16,062 nucleotides of DNA, taken from an uncultured Eubacteriales bacterium (GTDB taxonomy: Bacteria > Bacillota > Clostridia > Oscillospirales > CAG-272). The notes beneath the pieces are model-generated. The model saw only the letters and a list, made by a program, of their open reading frames with translations, was not told the origin of the DNA and ran no database searches. This document shows, piece after piece, positions 1 to 7,575 of this stretch (position 1 is its first letter; each line of letters begins with the position of its first letter). Made by a program: the position numbers and the translations under genes. The stretch is from the NCBI GenBank assembly GCA_934378145.1, contig CAKXXW010000039.1, forward strand, positions 1 through 16,062, written 5' to 3'.

Positions 1-36
1 AGAAAAACCCCCGAAATCGTGAGATTTCGGGGGTTC
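1..36 (-). terminator. Intrinsic terminator of the initiator tRNA gene
   Basis: A 13-bp perfect stem (bases 6-18 pairing with 23-35) closes a GTGA/TCAC tetraloop. Read on the minus strand it is followed by a T tract (A3-A7 on the plus strand). It lies about 33 bases past the 3' end of the minus-strand tRNA gene, so it is the natural end of that transcript. Confidence 0.85.
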
Positions 37-68
37 GAAGCCATGATATCTTTTTTGGCTTCACAATA

Positions 69-146
<78 letters not shown>

Positions 147-188
147 ATATTATGCTTTCGGGAGCTTTACCTCCCTGCGGTAACATCT

Positions 189-217
189 ATTATATCACAC
201 CTTTTTGCCCTTGTCAA
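189..217 (-). promoter_or_regulatory. Consensus SigA promoter of the initiator tRNA
   Basis: On the minus strand an exact TTGACA (217-212) and an exact TATAAT (194-189) are separated by 17 bases. Transcription would start near 182, about 36 bases upstream of the tRNA 5' end, which fits a tRNA precursor with a short leader. Confidence 0.9.
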
Positions 218-311
218 TACCTTTTACCGATTTTTTTGTACGACACTTTACGACATGCTTCGCACCGCCGAAGTTTCCCCTTCCCGTGTCTCTTTCTTTT
301 CGCTCTTTTGC

Positions 312-340
312 TTGACAAGATGCCGCTTTTGAGGTATAAT
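312..340 (+). promoter_or_regulatory. Consensus SigA promoter of the rpiR-baiN-plsC-ispH/S1 operon
   Basis: Exact TTGACA at 312-317, a 17-base spacer, and exact TATAAT at 335-340. The predicted start is near 347. No other promoter of this quality was seen before the terminator at 5360, so this probably drives all four downstream genes. A second TATAAT at 354-359 has no matching -35 box. Confidence 0.88.
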
Positions 341-346
341 ATTCTT

Positions 347-493
347 AATTATCTATAATGAGTAATTATGTTCCCGCGCCGGTCGCCCGTCAGACGGATG
401 CTCTCCTTGCGCCGTCCGGGCTTATTTTTCGGGGAGGATCTCCCCGGGGAAAGGATTTCTTTGCTCTTTTGCAAAGACTTTGTGGTCAGCCAA
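347..493 (+). other. Long untranslated leader of the rpiR operon
   Basis: About 147 bases separate the predicted transcription start from the preferred rpiR start codon. The leader has a short GC-rich hairpin: GGGGA at 431-435 pairs with TCCCC at 441-445 around a 5-base loop, with more G and C runs beside it. I recognise no riboswitch or T-box. An in-frame ATG at 368 would turn most of this stretch into a 42-residue arginine-rich extension of RpiR. That extension does not resemble the family, and no ribosome-binding site precedes it. Confidence 0.4.
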
Positions 494-1357
494 ATGAAAA
501 GAGATTTTATCGGTATGATCGAGGAGCGTATGCCGGAGTTCTCGAAGGGGCAGAAACGCATCGCGCAATACATTATAAGCAACTACGACAATGCCGCATA
601 TATGACAGCCTCGCGCCTAGGCGCCCTCGTGAATGTCTCCGAATCGACCGTCGTCCGCTTTGCAAACGCGCTCGGATTCGAGGGCTATCCCGAAATGCAG
701 AAGGCTATGCAGGATTTTATCCGCACAAAGCTGACCACCTTTCAGAGAATCGAGGTCACAAACAAGCTTATCGGTGACGGAGATCTGCTCGAAAAAGTCC
801 TCGGCTCGGATATCGACAACATAAAGCGCACCTGCGAGGAGCTTGACCGCGAGAGCTTCAATGCCGCGATCGACGCCCTCCTCGGAGCGAGGCGCATCTA
901 CATCATCGGCGTAAGGTCTTCCTCGACCATCGCCGGCTTCCTAAATTACAACCTGCGCATGATCTTCGACGATGTAAGGTTTCTCCAGACCTCGTCGGGC
1001 AGCGAGCTTTTTGAGCAGCTCATCGACATAACCGACAAGGATGTACTCTTCGCGATAAGTTTTCCGCGCTACTCGAAACGCGTGATAAACTCCGTTGAGT
1101 ATGTCAAGCGCAGCGGTGCCGACATCATAGCCCTCACCGACTCGATGCAGTCGCCCATCGCCACATACAGCGATCAGGCTCTGCTCGCGCGGAGCGATAT
1201 GGCGTCCTTCGTCGACTCGCTCGCGGCTCCCCTCAGCGTCATAAACGCGCTGATCGTCGCACTTACGAAGAGAAAACAGGACAGTATGACCGAAAAGCTC
1301 CGTCGGCTCGAATCGGTCTGGGACGAATACGATGTCTACGATAAGAGCCAATCCTGA
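494..1357 (+). CDS. RpiR/MurR-family transcriptional regulator (HTH + SIS)
   Basis: A 287-residue DNA-binding regulator that would sense a phosphosugar. Residues 1-77 form the RpiR helix-turn-helix domain, with the recognition segment VSESTVVRFANALGF at about 48-62. A SIS sugar-phosphate isomerase-like domain covers about 120-255, with IYIIGVRSSS near 135-144 and LFAISFPRYSKRV downstream. These are standard features of the family, and the length is normal. I chose the ATG at 494 because it gives the usual family N-terminus, although no strong Shine-Dalgarno precedes it. In-frame alternatives are GTG 482 and ATG 368. The gene is first in the operon and its 3' end overlaps the next gene by 26 bases. 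The ligand cannot be told from sequence. RpiR proteins usually sit beside sugar genes, whereas here the co-transcribed genes are for lipid, isoprenoid and translation functions. Confidence 0.9.
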   Translation: MKRDFIGMIEERMPEFSKGQKRIAQYIISNYDNAAYMTASRLGALVNVSESTVVRFANALGFEGYPEMQKAMQDFIRTKLTTFQRIEVTNKLIGDGDLLEKVLGSDIDNIKRTCEELDRESFNAAIDALLGARRIYIIGVRSSSTIAGFLNYNLRMIFDDVRFLQTSSGSELFEQLIDITDKDVLFAISFPRYSKRVINSVEYVKRSGADIIALTDSMQSPIATYSDQALLARSDMASFVDSLAAPLSVINALIVALTKRKQDSMTEKLRRLESVWDEYDVYDKSQS

Positions 1358-2585
1358 GGTCGCCGTCATCGGCGCGGGCGCTGCGGGCCTTATCGCGGCA
1401 TATACCGCAGCGGGGCTCGGAGCGCGCGTGACCATCTTTGAAAAGAACCGCCGCACCGGAAGGAAGCTCCGCATCACCGGAAAAGGCAGGTGCAACCTCA
1501 CAAACGACTGCGAGCCGGACGAATTTCTCCGCAATGTCCCGACGAATCCGCGCTTCCTCTATTCTTCGCTCTACGGATTCACCCCTTCCGATACGCAGGA
1601 GCTTTTCGGCTCGGGATTCGGGGTGCCGCTCAAGGTCGAGAGAGGCAAACGCGTCTTCCCCGTATCCGACAATGCAAACGATATTGCAGACGCGATCACC
1701 GACGCCTGCAAAAAGGCGGGCGTTAAGCTCATAACTGCGGAAAAGATACTCTCCCTTACTGTCGAAGACGGAAAGGTCACCGGCATCGTCACAAAGGACG
1801 GCGCTCTTCCCTTCTCCGCCGTGATAGTCGCTACGGGAGGCAGATCCTACCCTCTCACGGGGTCGGACGGCGACGGCTACCGATTCGCCAAAAGTGCCGG
1901 ACACAGCGTCACTCCCCTTCGCCCCTCGCTCGTTCCGCTGACAGCCTCAGGCATCTGCCGCGAATGTCAGGGACTTTCGCTCAGGAATGTCGGCTTCTCG
2001 GTCGAGAATGCCGCGGGAAAGAAGGTCTACGATGACTTCGGCGAGCTTATGTTCACTCACTTCGGCCTCACGGGGCCGGTCGTGCTCTCGGCATCGGCTC
2101 ACCTTTCCGACATAGCGCCCGGTAAATACTTCGCCGTGATAGATCTCAAGCCCGCCCTTGACGAAAAAAAGCTCGACCTTCGCATACAGTCGGATTTCAG
2201 AAAGTACCTAAACCGCGATTTCTGCAATTCGCTCGGCGATCTTCTGCCGCAGAAGCTGGTGGCACCTTTTGTAAAGCTCACCGGCATCCCCCCGACAAAG
2301 AAGGTCAACGAGATCACCCGCGAGGAAAGGGAAAAGGTCGTATCGACGCTCAAACACCTCCGCATCCCGCTCACGGGCTTCCGTCCGATCGACGAGGCGA
2401 TAGTCACGAAAGGCGGCGTCAGCGTAAAGGAGATCGACCCGCACACGATGGAGTCAAAGCTCGTGTCGGGACTCTACTTCGCCGGTGAGGTCATAGATGT
2501 CGACGCCTACACGGGCGGCTTCAACCTTCAGATAGCCTTCTCGACCGGTGTCGCCGCAGGGCGCGCCGCCGCAGAGGCAGAGTAA
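1332..2585 (+). CDS. BaiN/HI0933-like NAD(P)/FAD-dependent oxidoreductase
   Basis: A 417-residue flavoprotein of the HI0933/YhiN/BaiN family. The Rossmann FAD-binding motif GAGAAG is at residues 14-19, with the ribose-binding acidic residue E37 closing the second strand. The family-typical GRKLRITGKGRCNLTN follows at 43-58. The C-terminal hallmark GLYFAGEVIDVDAYTGGFN binds FAD and lies about 30 residues from the end. Length is typical. Members are often annotated as aminoacetone oxidase or flavoprotein, and BaiN has been linked to bile-acid dehydroxylation, but for most homologues the substrate is unknown. That specific role should not be assumed here. The start overlaps the rpiR end by 26 bases, which suggests translational coupling. 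In many Clostridia this gene lies just upstream of cmk, plsC and ispH, so its place here fits conserved synteny. Confidence 0.9.
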   Translation: MSTIRANPEVAVIGAGAAGLIAAYTAAGLGARVTIFEKNRRTGRKLRITGKGRCNLTNDCEPDEFLRNVPTNPRFLYSSLYGFTPSDTQELFGSGFGVPLKVERGKRVFPVSDNANDIADAITDACKKAGVKLITAEKILSLTVEDGKVTGIVTKDGALPFSAVIVATGGRSYPLTGSDGDGYRFAKSAGHSVTPLRPSLVPLTASGICRECQGLSLRNVGFSVENAAGKKVYDDFGELMFTHFGLTGPVVLSASAHLSDIAPGKYFAVIDLKPALDEKKLDLRIQSDFRKYLNRDFCNSLGDLLPQKLVAPFVKLTGIPPTKKVNEITREEREKVVSTLKHLRIPLTGFRPIDEAIVTKGGVSVKEIDPHTMESKLVSGLYFAGEVIDVDAYTGGFNLQIAFSTGVAAGRAAAEAE

Positions 2586-2615
2586 ATCTCACGGTTTTTT
2601 GAAAGGTATCCTTCA

Positions 2616-3242
2616 ATGAATTGGTTTTACAGATTCTCATATAATTTTTTCAGATGGATATTCCAGATATTCTTCCGCATAAAGGTCATCGGCGCCGAAA
2701 ACATTCCCGAGAAGGACGGCTTTCTCGTCTGCTCGAACCATTTCTCGGCGACCGACCCGATAAAGGTCTGCTATGCCTTCAAGGGGCATCAGATCTGCTA
2801 CATGGCTAAGAAAGAGATCTTTAAGATCCCGATATTCAATCTGATGATAAAGTCCTTCGGTGCCTTTCCGGTCGACCGCTCGAAAGCCGATGTGGGAGCC
2901 GTGAAGCATATGCTGCACCTTCTCGAAGAGGGGCGCGACGGCGGTATGTTCCCGCAGGGCACGCGCCACCCCGGCGAGGATCCGCGCGACACCGCCTTGA
3001 AGCCCGGCGCGGGCATGATCTGCGCGAGAACGGGCGCGACCGTCGTTCCCGTCTTTCTCGCTCAGAAGAACTTCAAACACAAAAACTTCGTCCCCACGAC
3101 CGTCATCATAGGCAAGCCTATAACCTTCGACGAAATGAACTACAACCACGGCGAAAAGGGAGAGTACGCCCGTATATCCGCTCTGATCTTCGACCGCGTG
3201 TGCGAACTCGGAGTCGAAAACGGCTTCCTTGACAAAAGATAA
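2616..3242 (+). CDS. plsC: 1-acyl-sn-glycerol-3-phosphate acyltransferase (PlsC family)
   Basis: A 208-residue membrane-associated acyltransferase expected to acylate lysophosphatidic acid to phosphatidic acid, the second acylation in phospholipid synthesis. The catalytic H-x4-D motif is NHFSATD (H42, D47). The binding motif FGAFPVDR is at 81-88. The third motif reads FPQGTRH at 112-118, with glutamine in place of the glutamate of the classic FPEGTR; I believe this variant occurs in clostridial relatives. The hydrophobic aromatic N-terminus (residues 4-22) probably binds the membrane. GAAAGG at 2601-2606 is the ribosome-binding site, 9 bases before the ATG. The gene lies 30 bases after the flavoprotein gene and its TAA directly abuts the ATG of ispH/S1, so it is clearly part of the operon. 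Confidence 0.92.
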   Translation: MNWFYRFSYNFFRWIFQIFFRIKVIGAENIPEKDGFLVCSNHFSATDPIKVCYAFKGHQICYMAKKEIFKIPIFNLMIKSFGAFPVDRSKADVGAVKHMLHLLEEGRDGGMFPQGTRHPGEDPRDTALKPGAGMICARTGATVVPVFLAQKNFKHKNFVPTTVIIGKPITFDEMNYNHGEKGEYARISALIFDRVCELGVENGFLDKR

Positions 3243-5315
3243 ATGAGAGAAATAACCGTTGCACCCCATGCGGGCTTCTGCGCGGGGGTCAGGAGGGCTG
3301 CCGAAACCCTTGAAAAAAAACTCTCGGCAAAGAAAAGCGGCGAGAGGATCTACACCCTCGGCAAACTCATACACAACGATGTCTATGTAAAAGACCTCGA
3401 GCACCGCGGAGCGAAGGTCACAGACGAGGGCTCGTTAACCGCCCTTGCCGCCTCGTCGTCGGAGTCTTCGCCCGTGACGGTCTTCATCCGCGCTCACGGA
3501 ATACCGAAGGAAACAGAGAAAAAACTCGCCTCACTCGCCGGAGAGTATCCGGACTTTCACTACGAGGACTGCACCTGCCCATTCGTGAAAAGGCTCCACA
3601 GCATCGCGAAGGAATCATCCTCGCCCGACCGCTTTTTCATACTGATAGGCGACCCCTGTCACCCCGAATGTATCGGCATTATGAGCTGGTTTGAGGGCGA
3701 AAAATATACCGTACCCGATGAGGAGGCGCTTGACAGCCTGCTCGAAAGCCTCGGTGCGGGCAAAACGCACAAAAAAGTCCCCGTTGTCGCCGCGCAGACC
3801 ACCCAAAAACCGTCACAATGGCTAAAGTGCAAGAAAAAAATCGAAAAGCTATATACAAAACCCGTTTTTTTTGATACAATATGCAATGCGACAGAGGAAA
3901 GGCAAAGAGAGGCTGAACGCCTGTCCGAGAGTTGCGATTCCGTGATAGTCATCGGCGGCTCCGACAGCTCGAACACCGCAAAGCTCTTCGGCATCTGCGC
4001 GTCGCACTGCAAAAATACCTTCCGCATCGGCGAGGCGTCCGAGCTTTCGGCACTGCCCCTCCCCGCGGACGGCAGAACAGGAATAGTTGCGGGTGCTTCA
4101 ACACCCGAATATATAATACAGGAGGTTATCAAAACCATGAGCGAAAATCAGGTCAAAGCAGAAAACTTTGAAGAAATGCTCGAATCTTCACTCAAAACTT
4201 TAAATACAGGAGACACCGTTACCGGATGCGTGACAAATGTCAGCGACGCAGAGCTTCAGCTCGATGTCGGCGCAAAAGTCACCGGCATTATCAAAGCCGA
4301 ACAGATCTCGGACGACCCCTCCTTCAAGCTGAGTGAAAACTTTAAGGTGGGCGACGAGATCGACGCATTCGTCATCCGCGTCAGCGATGTCGAGGGAGTT
4401 GCCGAACTCTCCAAGAAGAGAGTCGACAGCGACCGCAATGTCAAGAATGTCGTCGCGGCGAAGGACAGCGGCGAAGTCCTCGATGCAAAGGTCATCGAGG
4501 TCGTCAAGGGCGGAGTCGTCGCCAGCGTCGGCGGAGTTCATGTCTTCGTTCCCGCATCGCAGACCGGTGTTCCGAAGGACGGCGACCTGTCGGTGCTTGA
4601 CAAGAAGAATGTCAGACTTAAGGTCATCGAAGTCCGCGAGGGCGGCAGAGACGGCCACAGAGGCGGCAGAAAGATCATCGGCTCGATCAAGGCAGTCCTC
4701 AACGAGGAACGCCGCGAGAAGGAAGCCGAATTCTGGGCAAACCTTGCCGTCGGTCAGTACTACACCGGTAAGGTAAAGAGCATCATGAGCTACGGTGCCT
4801 TCGTCGATCTCGGCGCGGGCGTCGACGGAATGGTACACTCGACCGAGCTTTCATGGAAGCACATCAAGAGCCCGGCGGATGTCATCTCGGTGGGTGAGGA
4901 GCTTACCGTCTTCGTGAAGAGCTTCGACCCCGAAAAGAAGAGGATCTCGCTCGGATACAAGACCGAGGAGACCAACCCCTGGTACATATTCACCCATAAC
5001 TTCGCCGTCGGTGACACCGCGAGCGTAAAGATCGTGAATATGATGCCCTTCGGCGCGTTTGCCGAGATCGTTGACGGAGTTGACGGACTTATCCATATCT
5101 CGCAGATAGCGCAGAGAAGGATCGCGCAGCCGAGCGATGTTCTTCAGCTCGGACAGGTCGTCGACGCGAAGATCATCGACATCGACAACGAAAAGCAGAA
5201 GGTCAGCCTCTCGATCAGAGCGCTTCTTGATGAAGCGGACGCGGCGCAGGCAGCGGTCGAAGAAACCGCCGATGAAGCCGTAGAGGAAGTCGTCGAGAAC
5301 ACCACCGAAGAGTGA
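3243..5315 (+). CDS. ispH: IspH (HMBPP reductase) fused to four-domain ribosomal protein S1
   Basis: A 690-residue bifunctional protein. Residues 1-298 are IspH, the [4Fe-4S] enzyme that makes IPP and DMAPP in the last step of the MEP isoprenoid pathway. Cluster ligands are visible as C13 (HAGFCAGVRRA), C112 (CTCPFV) and C214 (DTICNATEE). Substrate-site residues fit HPE (140-142), QTT (185-187) and SDSSN (240-244). Residues 320-660 hold four S1 (OB-fold) RNA-binding domains at about 322-392, 408-480, 503-573 and 587-658, then an acidic tail rich in E and A. The fusion is known from Clostridia. S1 helps mRNA bind the 30S ribosome; the fused form may or may not do this. The gene directly abuts plsC with no gap. 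A possible internal start at codon 299 is listed separately. A strong terminator follows about 45 bases after the stop. Confidence 0.95.
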   Translation: MREITVAPHAGFCAGVRRAAETLEKKLSAKKSGERIYTLGKLIHNDVYVKDLEHRGAKVTDEGSLTALAASSSESSPVTVFIRAHGIPKETEKKLASLAGEYPDFHYEDCTCPFVKRLHSIAKESSSPDRFFILIGDPCHPECIGIMSWFEGEKYTVPDEEALDSLLESLGAGKTHKKVPVVAAQTTQKPSQWLKCKKKIEKLYTKPVFFDTICNATEERQREAERLSESCDSVIVIGGSDSSNTAKLFGICASHCKNTFRIGEASELSALPLPADGRTGIVAGASTPEYIIQEVIKTMSENQVKAENFEEMLESSLKTLNTGDTVTGCVTNVSDAELQLDVGAKVTGIIKAEQISDDPSFKLSENFKVGDEIDAFVIRVSDVEGVAELSKKRVDSDRNVKNVVAAKDSGEVLDAKVIEVVKGGVVASVGGVHVFVPASQTGVPKDGDLSVLDKKNVRLKVIEVREGGRDGHRGGRKIIGSIKAVLNEERREKEAEFWANLAVGQYYTGKVKSIMSYGAFVDLGAGVDGMVHSTELSWKHIKSPADVISVGEELTVFVKSFDPEKKRISLGYKTEETNPWYIFTHNFAVGDTASVKIVNMMPFGAFAEIVDGVDGLIHISQIAQRRIAQPSDVLQLGQVVDAKIIDIDNEKQKVSLSIRALLDEADAAQAAVEETADEAVEEVVENTTEE
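4112..4139 (+). promoter_or_regulatory. Possible internal start site for separate S1 (TATAAT, AGGAGG, ATG)
   Basis: At the IspH/S1 junction lies a perfect Shine-Dalgarno AGGAGG (4120-4125), 11 bases before the in-frame ATG of codon 299 (4137-4139). The S1 part begins there. A TATAAT hexamer (4112-4117) overlaps it but has only a weak -35 (TTGCGG at 4087-4092, 19-base spacer). Internal translation would give a 392-residue stand-alone S1 protein. The site is seen directly; its use is inference. Confidence 0.4.
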
Positions 5316-5359
5316 GTGACATAAAAGGCGCCACTGCAATAAGATAAACAAATAAATTC

Positions 5360-5398
5360 AGGCATACCTTCAAAACGAAGGTATGCCTGTTTTATTTT
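5360..5398 (+). terminator. Intrinsic terminator of the rpiR-ispH/S1 operon
   Basis: A perfect 12-bp stem (5360-5371 with 5377-5388) encloses the loop AAAAC and is followed by a T-rich run ending at 5398. It lies about 45 bases after the ispH/S1 stop codon and closes the four-gene operon. The opposing gene has its own terminator just to the right. Confidence 0.9.
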
Positions 5399-5424
5399 GC
5401 TTCCGAAACGCTGGCAAATCGCAG

Positions 5425-5460
5425 AAAAACCCCGCCGCGAGGATTTCCTCGCGGCGGGGG
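5425..5460 (-). terminator. Intrinsic terminator of the pilin-like gene
   Basis: A very GC-rich 13-bp perfect stem (5430-5442 with 5447-5459) around an ATTT loop. On the minus strand it is followed by five T (A5425-5429 on the plus strand). It sits about 30 bases past the stop of the minus-strand pilin-like gene. With the terminator at 5360 it insulates two converging transcripts. Confidence 0.9.
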
Positions 5461-5490
5461 ATTGTTCAAATGTCAATTTTAGTTTGCTGC

Positions 5491-7377
5491 TTACTTCTTT
5501 GTAGCGTTTGTATTATTAGCCTCTGCATCCTGACTATAAAGAATACGGATGAGGAAAACTTTATTTGTTTCAGTAGTCAATTCATTTCCGTTCGCATCAT
5601 ACATCTTGCCGGTATTTGTATTTCCGCTAAAGTTATACGAGCTGCCTGTCGCCGACACGTTAAATTCCTTGCCTCCGAGACTCAAAATATATCCCGCTCT
5701 CATTTCTGAGTCCTTTTTGGCCGTCTTACGAACGATATCGCCGCTGTTCGCGCAATTAGTGATTGTAATATGTTCTGAAATTTGGGGATCAAACGCAAAC
5801 GACGCGATTCCGCTTACATACATATATGCGGTAACCTTGCCTTCATTTTTACAACCGGTTATTTCAACATCCGTGGGATTCGATATAAACGAAGCAATAC
5901 CGCTTGCGCGCCCGGTTGCATCATCATCAGGTTTAGGGTTATCAGAGCTATTTATAAAGTTGGCAGTCAAATCCGCTTTGTTTGTGCAATTCTTGATTGT
6001 TACCTTTCCGCTGTTGTAGAGTTTACCGCAGACACCGCCGACATCCTGCTTTGCATTGATTTTTCCTGTTACGGTTATATTTTCGACAAGAACATCTTCG
6101 CAAGCCGTGTTGGATGCGTATTCGTTGCCAAACTTATCGTGGCTTGCCGCAAAGCCGAGAACCGCGCCAACCTTGTCTCCGTCTTTCATATCAATATTTA
6201 CATCAGCCATTGTCAGGTCGGATACGCTGACGGAGCCGTTTCCCGCCCACGCGATAAGTCCGTACGCACTGCCGAAAGACTTTGTGGTGCTTGTTATAGT
6301 GATGTCCCCGACATCGGTCATAGTGCCGTTGTTAAGACCGCTCAAAGTGTGGTTGTTGCCTTTAATTGTTCCGTGGAAAGGATGCTGCATTGTTCCTATC
6401 GGCATCCAGCTTACCGAACTCATATCAATGTCAGCCTTGATCTCGATAACAAGACTTTCGAATGTCATACCGGCGTTTACATGGTCACGGAAAGCGCAGA
6501 GCTGCTCAAGATTGTAAATGTCATAGGTCTCTGACACTGTTACGCCTTCAATGCCGGCTGCTTTCACAACCGTTCCGTTGCTGACGAAGGAAAGATCCGC
6601 CGCAGCACTAGCATCCTTCTGAAGGTCGTAAACAAGAGAACCGCTCTCGAGAACGATGTGTCCGCTCTTCGCTTTAAGGGTGTATACCGAACCGAATTCG
6701 TGGTAGGAATGTGTCTTATCGACCGCGAGGACATTTACCTCTCCTGCCGCGCCGTAGTGCATAACGGTATCCTTATCAGCATTAACAGTGAGACTGGTCT
6801 CACCGCTGCTTGTGCGGATAACGACTTCCTGCGGGGTAACAGTCTCGCCGGTGCGCTCATATTTCAGCGTGGTTATCGCGGTGCATTTACCCGCGTCAAA
6901 GCCGACGGTGAGAGTTGCCGTGAAGTCATCCGTTCTGTTCCAGTAAATGGAGTATTTCTGCTGCTCGGGCACTTTTTCGCCGGCATTATATACCTTCCAG
7001 AGCTTGTAGTCAGCCGGCTTGCCGTTTTTGAGGCTCGTTTCGGGGATGTACTCGACCTTGCCGTCCTTATGGTAGCAGAAAACATCGTTTTCGCTGTCCC
7101 AAAGGATTTCGTTGCCCGTTGCCGAGGCATTGATCTTTCCGACGTCGTAGCCGAACTCGGCTGCGGCGGCGAGAGCCTCGGTCATGGTTTTATGTTCCTT
7201 ACCGTTTGCCGCAAGAGCCGTGTTGAGGTTCTTGACAAGCTGTGTGTCCTTCGACACGTTAGCCTTCTGAATAAGGCTCGCAAAGGTCGGGATCAGCACC
7301 GCGGCGAGGATCGCGATGATTGCGATGACGATCACAAGCTCAACGATAGTGAAACCCTTTTTGGTGCTTCTTTTCAT
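5491..7377 (-). CDS. Large type IV pilin-like protein with C-terminal GLUG-like repeats
   Basis: A 628-residue protein with a textbook class III (prepilin) leader, MKRSTKKG followed by FTIVELVIVIAIIAILAAVL. The expected prepilin peptidase cut is after G8, with F+1 and E+5 conserved. Residues 9-30 are the hydrophobic helix and 31-75 continue as a pilin-like alpha helix. Residues 85-280 look like beta-rich modules of unknown type. From about 285 a GLUG-like beta-helix region begins with PFHGTIKGNNHTL (333-345). Repeats such as IKNCTNKADLT (461-471), ITGCKNEGKVT (506-516) and ITNCANSGDIV (539-549) alternate with short GxGIASF-like turns. Such repeats are typical of surface or adhesive proteins. 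The start at 7377 has AAGGAG ideally placed, unlike the ATG 14 codons upstream. It is a single-gene unit; no pilus assembly genes lie in the window. The exact function is unknown. Confidence 0.85.
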   Translation of the reverse strand: MKRSTKKGFTIVELVIVIAIIAILAAVLIPTFASLIQKANVSKDTQLVKNLNTALAANGKEHKTMTEALAAAAEFGYDVGKINASATGNEILWDSENDVFCYHKDGKVEYIPETSLKNGKPADYKLWKVYNAGEKVPEQQKYSIYWNRTDDFTATLTVGFDAGKCTAITTLKYERTGETVTPQEVVIRTSSGETSLTVNADKDTVMHYGAAGEVNVLAVDKTHSYHEFGSVYTLKAKSGHIVLESGSLVYDLQKDASAAADLSFVSNGTVVKAAGIEGVTVSETYDIYNLEQLCAFRDHVNAGMTFESLVIEIKADIDMSSVSWMPIGTMQHPFHGTIKGNNHTLSGLNNGTMTDVGDITITSTTKSFGSAYGLIAWAGNGSVSVSDLTMADVNIDMKDGDKVGAVLGFAASHDKFGNEYASNTACEDVLVENITVTGKINAKQDVGGVCGKLYNSGKVTIKNCTNKADLTANFINSSDNPKPDDDATGRASGIASFISNPTDVEITGCKNEGKVTAYMYVSGIASFAFDPQISEHITITNCANSGDIVRKTAKKDSEMRAGYILSLGGKEFNVSATGSSYNFSGNTNTGKMYDANGNELTTETNKVFLIRILYSQDAEANNTNATKK

Positions 7378-7404
7378 GGTTTTTCTCCTTTTCTGATTTG
7401 TTTT

Positions 7405-7418
7405 TGCGGTAATCCGCA
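7405..7418 (-). other. Small hairpin in the leader of the pilin-like gene
   Basis: TGCGG and CCGCA (7405-7409 with 7414-7418) pair around a 4-base loop about 15 bases before the Shine-Dalgarno of the pilin-like gene. On the minus strand it comes directly after the larger dyad at 7428-7450. The stem is short, and function is uncertain. Confidence 0.35.
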
Positions 7419-7427
7419 TTTTTTATT

Positions 7428-7450
7428 TCGCAGAGTTACCAACTCTACGA
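7428..7450 (-). repeat. Dyad repeat, copy A (leader of pilin-like gene)
   Basis: A 23-base imperfect palindrome. On the minus strand it begins TCGTAGAGTTGGTAA and folds into a 10-bp stem (one G-U pair) with a 3-base loop. Its inverted copy B at 7576-7598 matches at 21 of 23 positions. It may be a protein-binding site or an RNA hairpin in the mRNA leader. No convincing promoter was found for the pilin-like gene next to it, so activation by a regulator is possible. Confidence 0.6.
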
Positions 7451-7542
7451 AGTCAGAGGGTAGAAAAAAGCGCCAAAAATGAAGTTCAAATGGACTTTGT
7501 TCACAAATGGATGGACAAATAAAATATTTTTTCGGAATTCTA

Positions 7543-7571
7543 TTGACATTGAAGGGACTTTGTGGTATAAT
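7543..7571 (+). promoter_or_regulatory. Consensus SigA promoter with no downstream gene
   Basis: Exact TTGACA at 7543-7548, a 17-base spacer, and exact TATAAT at 7566-7571, on the plus strand. Transcription would start near 7578. The next plus-strand gene begins only at 11114, and a strong terminator lies at 7599-7636. The likely product is therefore a short RNA (see 7578-7636). Confidence 0.8.
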
Positions 7572-7575
7572 TCCA

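Noticed and set aside
368..493. N-terminal 42-residue extension of the RpiR protein from ATG 368
   Set aside because: No ribosome-binding site is present, the residues are arginine-rich and unlike the family, and ATG 494 gives the normal family start. The stretch is better seen as leader.
7378..7419. Longer start for the pilin-like protein, 14 codons upstream
   Set aside because: The AAGGAG ribosome-binding site lies inside that extension, just before ATG 7377, and the prepilin leader from 7377 is already complete and of normal length.
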